A DNA stretch of 64,000 nt from Pogonophryne albipinna. Taxonomy: Eukaryota > Chordata > Actinopteri > Perciformes > Artedidraconidae. This document shows positions 54,200 through 64,000 of the stretch, one piece after another; positions within the stretch are counted from its first letter, which is position 1; the number at the start of each line of letters is the position of its first letter. The DNA is taken from the NCBI GenBank assembly GCA_028583405.1, contig CM053248.1, forward strand, positions 28,046,769 to 28,110,768, read 5' to 3'. The notes below the pieces were generated by a model. The model made no database searches and was not told the origin of the DNA. It saw only the letters and a list, made by a program, of their open reading frames with translations. The position numbers and the translations under genes are program-made.

Positions 54200-55846
54200 A
54201 TTTACGATTGATTCAATGCAATATCAGAAAAACTAAATAATGCATTATTTAAAAAAAAAATTGAATCAGCCTACACCGTGATCATCTTAGCCAATTGGCC
54301 TACAAACAGGAAAACCTAACAACGATATAAAAAAGGGATTTTTTGTATTCAGTCGGCTGCTTGCTTCCATAGTGTAAGGCCTTTCAGCAATGGTAAACAT
54401 ACCTATGCTGTTTTATACAATTGATTATTTCTATAGCCTTTCTTCCTATTATTTTTTAGGGGAACTTTACTCAAATAGTCCAGCCTTAGAATTACAGTGC
54501 AACACATCACAGGTTTCTTCTAAACATAAGCAATAGGCTACAATTTACATTTGTGAAGATGTAACGTCTGACTTTGCTTTTTAATTCTGACAGTACTTGG
54601 ATCTGACTTGGTTATTTTTTTGATTTTCACTCTTTGTTACCTGGAATTATTTCTGCAGACTATGAATTTAGTATTGCAACTCGTTGGGAAAATGTAATTG
54701 TATTTTATCTTAATCTAGCGTTTCCTGTAAAATATTTGCACCATTCTTGAAAAAATACGCATCAATACATAGGCCTATAGCAAGAGATCTGTGTTTATAC
54801 ACTTTAAAGTGTCACAATATTCCAGAATAATGGCTCCTCAATTATTTAACTTAAGAATTTCGCAAAATGTCTAAAATCATCAAATCAAAATTGGTAGCCA
54901 TAATGAATAACTGTTAGAATTATCCAATGTTAGTGTTTTATTTTGGAGAGGACGGTCATTTCTGCAGTCCCTCAATGTGCCTTAAACGCCTGATCACCTA
55001 TAACATTGTGTTTTTAAAGAATCGTAAAGAAAACATCACTCTATCCTCACAAATGATTGGAAACCAAGAACTTTAGGACACAAATTAATTGAATTATTTC
55101 TTCACATGTACATCACTTTCATATTAAGGATAGATACGTATTTTTTGGAACGAAATCTTTACTTAAGATCATAATATACAGATTTTCAATAACAATATCA
55201 AAGAAAAACATACACCAAACAGAGGCTATTTTTGGCTCTTTGCATGGCTTTTAAATTACCGGAAAACATTGCAACATAAAAACAAATCCCCATCAACTGC
55301 AGTTTGTTTTAAGGATCACATGATTGTCTTCACTATTACAAAGAGAAAAGGGTTGCTTTTTTTGTAAAAGTGAACTATAGCCTATAGGTGACAAAGGCTG
55401 GTAGCCTAATGTGAAGCCAACATTATTGCACAATATAGGAAAATATCAAAATATTAAATTCCACATGTGTTATACAAACACTGACACAAATATCTGTACA
55501 ATTGCTATGGACAGTCAACCCTGTTTAAAACAAGTTATTTTTTTCCAAACAAAAACATTAAAATATATTTACCCACTTTAGAGCATGTAACAATTTTACC
55601 AATAACAATAATATGTTTTGTAATAACATGTTTTGAATGTCCCTCCTGTTAAACCAAATGGAGCTATGGACGCTTCAGCAGGAAAGGGCTGCCTAATAAT
55701 AATAATAATAATAATAACAATAATAATAATAATAATATAACATAACATAGTCTTCGTTAAATCTACAAAATGTACAAAATGTGTATTTTTTTCCAATGAA
55801 GGTCAATCATTTAAAAACATGTACAGCGCATGGTGCACAGTCAGTG
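54200..55846. other. Interval between bub3 and hmx3
   Basis: AT-rich, with no coding sequence and no homeobox in any frame. In tetrapods HMX2 lies between HMX3 and BUB3; no trace is seen here. The right part should include the hmx3 3' untranslated region, since hmx3 stops at 55847. An AAT repeat lies at 55694-55737. Confidence 0.7.
55694..55737. repeat. (AAT)n microsatellite
   Basis: About 44 bp of TAA/AAT triplets with one AAC interruption, within the presumed hmx3 3' untranslated region. Confidence 0.9.
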
Positions 55847-57034
55847 TTACACAGGCCTCAGCAGTGGGACGTGGTGGGAATAGTACATGTGGTGGGGGAA
55901 AGCCAGCAGTGACTGGCTGCTCGGTGAGTTTGAAGCGGGGCCCCCGGCCGATTCTGGGGCTCCGTTCTCGTGGTAAAGTATGGGAACACGCACAATCCTC
56001 TGCGCCGCCGCATGGCTCATGTTGGCCGCCTCCAGCTCCGCGGCCAGCTGCCTTTTCCACTTATTCCTCCGGTTCTGAAACCAGATTTTCACCTGCGTCT
56101 CTGTCAAGTGCAGGGACGCAGCCAGGCCGGCCCTCTCCGAGCTGCTCAGGTAGCGCTTGATGTCGAAGGTGGACTCCAGCTGGAAGACCTGACTCCTGGA
56201 AAACACCGTGCGCGTCTTCTTCTTTCGACAGTGTTTTTTATCGGAGTCCAGCTCGTCCGTTTTCCTCCTCCAGTCGTCTTCCTGGTCTATTTCTTTCTTT
56301 GGCTCTTCAGAGTCACTTTCATCCAGCGCGATATCCTCGTCGGCGCTTTCCTCTTTGGCATCTTGGTCTATTTTTTGGAGATCCGGGGATCGCCTGTCCG
56401 GTGCCGGCGAAACTTCTCTCAGGCTGGCCTTCTCAGACCCTGGAGGAAGGAACACAAAGGTATTTAAATGTCTTTACACTTAAACATATCCTGAAAGGCA
56501 AAACATGTTTCAAAATGAATTATAGACATTTATTATTGGCCTATTGGGGAAATAAACTATGGGAACTTTGGTTGACAAATTCACATTAAGGGATACAGCC
56601 ATACTTCCTTATATTGCCAGTGGCTATTTTAAATGCCATAATATGGCATCCCTTCCTGATATGACGTAATGGGCCTTTTGCTCTAAAATAAATCCAAATT
56701 CAGATTGTTCTAAAACATTACATTTCTCTCATCAACAAAGTTAATAGTATTTACCTCCAGTCCTGAGATGAGTCCCGAGTGTGTATGGGTACCACCAGGT
56801 AGACGCTCTCTCCAAATACTGCGCCGATAGTCCAATTCTCTGTGTGGGCAACTCAAACCGAGGGAAGGATAAGTCCCCGAGCCGAGAGAAGAAGTTGCCT
56901 TCAAAGACTCCTCTGGACGAGCCGAGGAAGCTTTTGGGCTTCGCTGGTTTGTCTTCGATGTTCAGCAGGTTCTTTATGGAGAACGGAGAGTCTTTTGCAG
57001 GTTGGCGAGTCTCTTGCGCATCAGAGTCTGCCAT
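55847..57034 (-). CDS. hmx3: H6 family homeobox 3 transcription factor, two exons
   Basis: Coding exons 57034-56755 and 56439-55847 on the minus strand join in frame to 290 residues. The ATG at 57032-57034 has an in-frame TAA three codons upstream (57041-57043). The N terminus has the repressor-type [12 protein letters not shown] motif (15-26), then [12 protein letters not shown] (52-63) and WWYPYTL (80-86), all hallmarks of HMX3. An acidic region (about 118-150) precedes the homeodomain (about 166-225), which has [12 protein letters not shown] with N216 and R218 at the DNA-contacting positions. The C terminus [15 protein letters not shown]...VPLLRPV again matches HMX3 rather than HMX2 or HMX1. 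HMX3 acts in inner-ear, lateral-line and hypothalamic development. The homeodomain reads FDIKRYLSS where vertebrate HMX3 as I recall has FDMKRYLSS, and the acidic region is divergent. It could be either teleost duplicate (hmx3a or hmx3b). Confidence 0.92.
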
Positions 57035-57043
57035 CACAGTTTA

Positions 57044-57480
57044 CTGTCCGATGTGGATCACCATCAAAACTTATCTAGGAAAAGAAACGCTTGAAAAAAA
57101 ATGATCTTGTTTTATGTTAAAACTATGCGAGAGAGAGAGAAAGAGAGAGGTGGGAAATCAGCTGATCTGAATGAGAGCTCAGAGATCACTGCGTCAAACT
57201 CGCGCTGGATTGCAATGATGAAATGTAAAATGCCAACCGACTTAAAACGCGCTCGGTCTCTGCTATTGGGCAGGTACAATAGCGAATGGGATGTGGGATG
57301 AATCCGCGAGGGGCTGTGACGAGAATGGACTCCAAAGAAAAAAGGGCCGCGCAAGCGTTTTGGCTTCGGGCTCAACAGTACGCAGCCACTTATCATCCAA
57401 TTAGAATAACGAGGAGAACGTCTCGGGGGTTTTGGGGCGTGCACGTGCCACAATCACCTGTTAGTAAATTGAATAAATGG
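57044..57480 (-). promoter_or_regulatory. hmx3 upstream promoter region
   Basis: Upstream of the hmx3 start on the minus strand: inverted CCAAT words (CTATTGGGCA near 57260), a homeodomain-type CCAATTAGAATAACG (57398-57412) and a GC-rich stretch with CACGTG (about 57442-57447). The region is richer in CpG than its flanks. No start site is assigned. Confidence 0.4.
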
Positions 57481-60400
57481 TGAAGGGACTATCATACCTC
57501 AACGTGGAGCTGTACACAGTTTGGATTTGGCACAAATATTACGCACATTACGCACAGTTTACGCACTAGTGCACACAAAACAAAAACACACACAAAAAAT
57601 GACTTCGACTTGAAAAAGGACATCATATTAATTTCGTTTAGCAAGATATGTAATTATAGAAGGTGATTCATGATTGTTTGTAGAATTGTGACATGCTGAA
57701 GATCAATGTCATTCATCTGTTATTTGAAACTGATTCGTTCCACCTGTTTGTAACCGGAAAGCAATATACCTGCATTTGTACTGCACCAGATCTCATTGAC
57801 TTCAATATAATTATATTTTGTCAGGAAGTGCTACAGGCAGACATCAAATTGAATGCTTACCATTGTGACAAAGGCTTTTCAAATCTGCTTTGTACAAAAG
57901 CTTGCAAACCCACAGAGGCAGCAGCAGGTGATGCAATGCATGATGAGGATAAACAAGTGTAATAATGGTCTGAATGTAGCAAAAATATATTGTATATGTG
58001 TAATTAGACTGATTACATTTGGTCAGATTAGATGATATAACAGAAGATAAAGACACCAATTTAGTTTAAAATGTTCAGCTTTCAAACCGTTTTTCTATGA
58101 ACAATGCATGTTTTAGACTTCACCAGGCGAGAGGGATTTTAAATGCTGGATTTTTCAACCTTTTCTGACCTCTGGATTGTACTTTAAATGTATTCGGCTT
58201 AAAAAAAAACTAAAGCAAACACACACAAAAAGTCTGCATGCACCTGTCTTTGGATATAGATACTTTGTTTATCATTAAGTTAATATTCTGCTCAGACTTA
58301 TTTGTATAGAACGGCAAAATAAAAATAAGTGAAGATACAAAATTCAAACGAGATACATTTAAGATTCACTATTTAAACCAAACTTGAAGCAGATGCAGAG
58401 CACTAGTAATCATAACAATTGAATTTGCTCAACCTACAAACATGCAGCCTGTCCTTTTAGCTCAGGGAGCGCTCTCCAGCTCTGAAGGACAACACTGTGT
58501 TTTGTGAAAAGCTACTTGAATCCCTGCATAATTAGAGGTCTCATAGCTGTGTTAAAGATGGGGGCGGAGAAAGAGGCTATTTGAGCCGCGTTTGCCGATG
58601 CAGAGACAAAAGCAGATAGCTGTGTTTTCATCAGATTATGTTCATTAAGCAGGGGCTTGCAATAGACAGAACAAGAGTGGATCAGTGGGGGAAACAAGGT
58701 CCACTCAATCAATGATTCCAAAAGAACCATGTGTTTCAATTCAGTCATTTTAGTACAATGTTTGGGCAAAACATCTAGTCTGGTTAGTGACATTTTATCC
58801 CAAGTCATTTTGAACCTGTCATAATTACATCTAATTACATCACACATAAAACACTATACTATCAGTGATGACCCATGCCTAAATGATACCTTCATTTCAA
58901 ATAAAATATAAAATAACTGCTGTTTGATCAGGTATCTCAGTATCAACAATAAATCAGTAAATAAAATGTTATGGTCACAATACTAGAATACTGTTTGATA
59001 ATAGTTTGTTTTTTGTGTAAGTGGAATAATTCAAAATAAGAGAAAACTACTCTTAGAGAATACGTAAAACAGGTCAATGTCTTCATTCATTTTTTACTTG
59101 CTTTCTTCTTTTTCTATAGAGTTAGAAACAACATTTGTGGGGCATCATGAAAGAGAGCTTTGTTATTCCCTGTTAAAATAAATTGTAATAAATGTAATAA
59201 AAAAAGACAATATTTTGGATGTTTGAATTGTAACCGTTTATAACCCTTAACCAAATGGGGATCTGAACATCTACATATTTGAGCAACTCTATCACTGCAG
59301 CGGGTATTAATCCGACAGTTATTATCCTAATCAATACATATTAGGTACTGCCAGTGATTAATGGATTCCTCATAAGATCATTTTTTTTACAAGGGGTCAT
59401 CATGGGTAATGGTTATTACAGGTCTGTTAACATAGACACAGCTTGTCTGTGTTGTGTAAAACAATAAACCTCATTTTACACGGCACATGCAGGCAGTGGA
59501 AATGTAATCAGCTGAAAAATGATCAGTGAGTCAATTATACAAGGCAGGCTCTTTTCATCTGAAGCACCAGCATAATTAAATTGATATAAAATATCATTAG
59601 AGGTGACAGGCTGTTAAATGATGCGGTAATTGACTGTTCTCAGAGAGAAGCCGTCTCAACTCAGAGTGCTGCTGTCCCTCTGGAGAATGCTGCCATCTAG
59701 TGACAGAACTATGTATTCATCATAGACTGTATATATACATTCATCTGCCTCAGTCACACCACAGAAAGAGGGTTGATTCAGTATAATTCACATTTATTGA
59801 TATTGCCAAAGTTATTGATAATCGCTCTGTACAGAGAATTTCATGATAATATGTAAATGATCTACTAGTTTTACATAACGAGGAACTGTACAGTATTTCT
59901 GGAGCATATAAGGGAGTGGTACCAGTTCACCCATTTGAGAGTATCCTGCGAAGACAGACTTTCTAAGTTATTCAGCTCAGTCACAGCCGACCCTCTGAAG
60001 GCACTGAAACATTCAAAGAAAATCAAAATCTTTAAAAATGGTCATATTGAAACATATGAATCAGTTATTCTATTCTGACATGATTCACCACCATATCTCA
60101 ATAAACAGAAGAATATGGCCAAGAGGGGGAGGGGTAAAGCTGCAACGATTGGTCAATTCACAGAAAACAAAAGCCAACTATTAGAAAATCAATTAAAGAA
60201 AATATTTATGTAAAAATGAGATTTCCTGCTTTTATCAGTTTTATATCATATTTAACTGAATATCTTTTTTTTTTAAAACATCAACTTGGACTTGGATGTG
60301 TGGATGTACTTGTTTCACATTTTATAGACGAAGCGATTAAGTTAGAAAATAATCTGCAGTTTATTTGATAACAAAGATAACCGTTAGTGGCAGCTCTATC

Positions 60401-60676
60401 GATATGACATTTTGTATTCATAGACTTTTGTAAAAGTTTGACAGAAAGAAAATAGAATAAAAATAACTTTAACCCTAAAGCTGGAGAAATGGAACCACAA
60501 CATCAGTCACATCATTAGTGCAAACTACTTAACAAAAGCAAACGTATAGAACTGCAACAAAACTCTAGAGAAATTCTAGAAGAACTACAGCAAGGCATCG
60601 CCCAGAGTCATTTGAGGAGAAGGTAATGGAGGGTAACAAGAGCGGAGTGCAATCCCTCGGGCTCCGATGGATGTGT
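57481..60676. other. Interval between hmx3 and acadsb
   Basis: No gene is supported. The right end is acadsb 3' untranslated sequence, with a minus-strand AATAAA at 60360-60365, about 310 bp past the stop. The rest is AT-rich intergenic DNA upstream of hmx3 with a CTCF-like motif at 59690 and no recognisable repeat. Confidence 0.55.
59690..59703 (-). promoter_or_regulatory. CTCF-like motif
   Basis: On the minus strand TCACTAGATGGCAG, one base from the CTCF core and identical to the word at 13019-13032. It faces the plus-oriented motif at 24601, so the pair would be convergent around bub3 and hmx3. Sequence match only. Confidence 0.3.
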
Positions 60677-63600
60677 TCAGTGATCATACTCCTTATCAAT
60701 GAACTTGGCCATAGTGGATAGCTGGATATTTGTTGTGCCCTCATAAATGGTACCTGCACATGGAGGCGAAACAAAGCATTAGGTTGAATTCCAGCAGCAC
60801 AAAACAAGGTCCATTTTGTCTAATTCCTCTGCAGAAAACATGAACCTGCAGCTTTCCCTATCAGGACACAAAGGGGCTCATTATGCAGCTCAGCCTGCCG
60901 GAGCTCCAGCTGGATAACTCGGGAGCCAAAAGGCTGGTGTTGACAGGAAAAGTGACATGTTGCCCTGGCAGGTTCCCTGGCTGTGTGTTGGTATAATGGC
61001 ACTGTGAGGGGTCAGACTGGGGGAATTCCTGCAGAGTCCGATTACAGCCACTAGCATCAGCCTTTCCCTCCACCCCACTCTGGTCCAATCACAAACAGCT
61101 ACACCTGACCTTCCCCCAGCCCTTCAGGAGCTGTGTACTTTTCTATATTGCGGCTTAAAGTGCACCTATCATGCTATTTTTAGGCATATATTATGGGTCT
61201 CAGATATATAAAAACATGTCTATGTGTTTTTCTCAAAATATAAACAGATCATGCATTTTAGACATCCCTCATATCTCTCTATTCCAGTCCTGTTTAGAGA
61301 AACGCGGATTTTGGGTCCTTAGCTTAAAAAAAAAAAGAGGAGGAGGAGGCGGAGCTAATGCCTGATCAGAATTCTACCGGAGTTAGTTAAATTCTGCTGT
61401 GATAAAACACCATCCTGTTCCAAACCACATCAAAGATTATTTCTGAAACAGTATGGAGCTCAACATTTTTTTCTCTTGTGGGTTTACCACAAGGTGAGTT
61501 CCTTTTTTTATTTCCTGCTTTTTAAACATTTGCTCTCCAGTACAGGTTAGCTCTGAGTGTTAGCGATGCTTGCTAATGTAAAAAGTACCATATTACATCC
61601 AAAACACGTCAGGCATTGTCTCTGATAGCAACTCTCTGTGGGTCCACCATCCGAAATTACGTAATATCGGCAGCAAATCTGTATCCCTCGTTGTACCCCC
61701 GTTTTTAAAAGATGTGGGTACGGAGGAAAAGAGAAAGGGTTTTATTTTCTGACGCTGCGTGAGTTCCCCGACGCACCGGGGACACATATTTATGTATAAA
61801 AGATATCAAAAAGTTCATTTTGCATGATAGGTCCCCTTTAAGTCAGTTATCTAAAAGCAGCTCTCATTAAAAAATGTAAAACAAACGTCAATATTTGTTG
61901 CGTCATGCTCACCAATTTTACAATCTCTGTAGTATTTCTCTATGGGGTAGTCCTTGGTGAAGCCTACTCCTCCCATCCATTCGATGCATTTAGATGTTGT
62001 AAGGCTTGCAACCTGAGGAAAACAACAAATATTATGACTCAGATAAAGACAGGAAGAAGTTTCGTGGTGACTGAAATTATATTTTTGCAGGAGTTTCTTT
62101 GCCATGAAAGCAGTACATAGAATAGATATAAAAACATGCAGCTTTTAATGAATGAAACTATAATGAGAGGAATCAAAGTTCAGCAACACATATTGTAAGG
62201 GATCGGAACAATTGTGAAAATGTATATAACAGCAAAGTATTATTACAAGGGGGGGAAATCCTTAGAAAAACATAAAATAAAACAGATAACACTGATGACA
62301 CCAATATTTTCTAGAAATACATTTAAACACGTCCAAAACCCTCAGTGACACCATCATTGTGTTGAGGTGCGGTCACTGGATCAGGTCGTCACCTCTGCAG
62401 TGAAGTATTTGGCCATGCAGGCCTCCTTGATGAAAGGTCTCCCGGCTTCCTTCAGACGAGCGGCGTTGTACGTCAGCAGCCGACCGGCTTCAATCTGTGT
62501 CGCTACGTGGGCTATTTGGTGCTGCATGCCCTGCAAAAACAAAGAGAACAACATTAGAACCCATGACCAAATGTGGATAAATACAAACATGTTGTGTGAA
62601 GAGGGAAGACAATTGTGAACCTGGAAGTCAAAAATGCGTTGTCCGAACTGCTTTCTCTGTCGGGTGTACGGAATAGTGTTGTCGAAGCAACCCTGTGCCA
62701 GACCAAGCATCTGAAACACAGACACAACATGAACACTCATTGGACACGGAATGGAACACATTGAGCCTGTTTTAATTTGATTATTTAAATTAAAAAGGTT
62801 TACCTGAGCGGCAATTCCAATCCTGCCCTCATTCAACATTCCAATAGCGTACTTGTATCCATGACCAATCTGTCCCAAAATGTTCTTCTCTGGTACCTGC
62901 AACAAAAAAGCAAGGACTTAGTCAAAGTCACAGTGTGCATATCTTAATGGAGCAGTAAAAGGTGTTCTGTGTTACCTTGACATTGTCAAAGTTGAGCGGG
63001 CAGGTGGAGGATGAACGCAGGCCAAGCTTGTTCTCCTTCTTGCCAATCTCAAGCCCCTCTGTGTCCCGGTCCACGATGAAGCAGGTGATGCCTTTGTACC
63101 CCTGTCAAACCAAAGGGAGTTTTTTCTTCACATTCTGTTGATCATTGCGGCACCATCTTTTTTAGTTAGAGAGGTCTCAGTTTAAATGTGACAATTTCAG
63201 TGTGATTTGGCTAGTTTGTATTACATGTTAACAATCGCTATCAAGAGCTCAAATGCATTTAAGATATGAGGGAAAATCTGATTTCTTTGCGACGTGAGAT
63301 GATGAAGTAAGGTATATTTAAATTAAGACTTTCCTAGAGAAATACCATCAAATGATTTAAGCTGAAAAAATCGAACAAGAATAAAAAGATGTGTAGTTAC
63401 TCACAGCAGAGGGGTCTACATTGGCCATGACCAGGAAGACACCTGCATGCTCTGCATTGCTGATCCACATCTTGGAACCATTGATGATGTAATAGTCCTT
63501 GTGTTTTTCAGCACGTGTCTTCAGAGAGAAGGCATCACTCCCCGACTCTGCTTCAGAGAGGCAGAAGCTTCCAACCTGTGTGACATGAAACAGGCAGTAT

Positions 63601-64000
63601 AATGGAATTCAGAGAAGCTTAGTGTTATATGCCATACACTGAGAGCTGTCACAGTCCTCACCATGTCAGTGGACAGTCGGCTGAGGTAATGCTCTTTCTG
63701 AGCTGCTGTACCCAGGTTGCTAAACAGTGTGTTGATCAGTGTGTTCTGGATGTCACAGAGCACCGCCACAGAGGGGTCCACCTTCGCCAGCTCCTCGATG
63801 ACCAGAATGGAAGAGAAGAAGGTGGAGCCAGTGCCGTTGTACTCTGGGTCAATCTCAATGCCCATGAGCTGTGAAAGTAAATTCAACATCAGAGTCAGTG
63901 GATAGAAAGAAAACACTGGATTATGCATAATGTGTGTTAATTCACAATTTAACAAATTACATACACCCTGTTCAAAGAGAGACGTCAGCACTTCCTGGTC
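60677..64000 (-). CDS. acadsb: Short/branched-chain acyl-CoA dehydrogenase, 3' nine exons (partial at window edge)
   Basis: Minus-strand exons: 64000-63965 (cut by the edge), 63868-63662, 63575-63405, 63101-62976, 62896-62804, 62710-62621, 62530-62393, 62012-61913 and 60753-60677, with TGA at 60677-60679. They join in frame to 345 residues; roughly 90 N-terminal residues, including the mitochondrial presequence, lie beyond 64000. The acyl-CoA dehydrogenase signature [13 protein letters not shown] is intact. [17 protein letters not shown] and [18 protein letters not shown] follow the ACADSB pattern, and IYEGTTNIQ supplies the glutamate expected as catalytic base. The enzyme oxidises 2-methylbutyryl-CoA in isoleucine breakdown in the mitochondrial matrix, with FAD, passing electrons to ETF; this is family knowledge. 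The penultimate intron (60754-61912) holds a TTAA-flanked element. Other family members (ACADS) fit less well, and synteny with hmx3 and bub3 supports acadsb. Confidence 0.95.
61155..61841. mobile_element. TTAA-flanked miniature element, intact copy of family B
   Basis: TTAA at 61155-61158 and 61838-61841 bound a 679-bp non-coding body. The left end AGTGCACCTATCATGCT and right end, on the other strand, AGGGGACCTATCATGCA form the inverted repeats. It aligns along its length with element B at 44915-46005 once the LTR is removed. It sits in the penultimate acadsb intron and leaves the splice sites untouched. Confidence 0.75.

Noticed and set aside
55970..56467. 165-codon plus-strand open frame
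   Set aside because: It is antisense to the hmx3 homeobox exon; its length comes from the GC-rich coding strand.
53950..60600. Hidden hmx2 or a second homeobox
   Set aside because: No frame on either strand carries a homeodomain outside hmx3.

Overview
The window is nuclear DNA from a ray-finned (teleost) fish. The genes have vertebrate intron-exon structure with GT-AG junctions. The spaces between them hold fish-type repeats: L2-like LINE tails, hAT miniature elements, and TTAA-flanked miniature elements. Gene content and order match human 10q26.13 in reverse orientation (ACADSB, HMX3, BUB3, GPR26), so the block is a conserved vertebrate neighbourhood. I could not fix the species.

Layout, left to right: (1) 1-7.6 kb: gpr26, an orphan class A GPCR on the minus strand with three coding exons and 336 codons, plus its 3' flank with two copies of a small inverted-repeat element; intron 1 carries an uninterrupted 103-unit CA repeat. 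(2) 7.6-20.5 kb: a gene-free stretch with blocks that look like regulatory DNA. (3) 20.6-34.4 kb: a plus-strand gene with six coding exons encoding a 326-residue protein that I read as a NERD (nuclease-related) domain protein; its last intron is 9.8 kb. I recognise no human gene at this position. (4) 34.4-47.2 kb: a second gene-poor stretch. It ends in a stack of nested transposons: a hAT-type element carrying two separate TTAA-flanked insertions, one of which was hit by an LTR element now reduced to a solo LTR. (5) 47.8-54 kb: bub3, the WD40 spindle-checkpoint protein, minus strand, with a 5'-truncated and broken LINE in its last long intron. (6) 55.8-57.0 kb: hmx3, an NKL-class homeobox gene, minus strand. 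(7) 57-60.6 kb: the flank upstream of hmx3. (8) 60.7-64 kb: the 3' part of acadsb (short/branched-chain acyl-CoA dehydrogenase), minus strand, running off the right edge; one intron holds another full copy of the TTAA-flanked element.

The genes do not form a pathway: receptor signalling, mitotic checkpoint, inner-ear and hypothalamic patterning, and isoleucine catabolism. The simplest reading is a regulatory block around hmx3 with bystander genes. Three points deserve a second look: the NERD gene between bub3 and gpr26, the absence of an hmx2 copy between hmx3 and bub3 where tetrapods have one, and the nested transposon stack with a perfect 48-bp palindrome. All exon boundaries below were read by hand from splice signals and reading-frame continuity, without transcript data.
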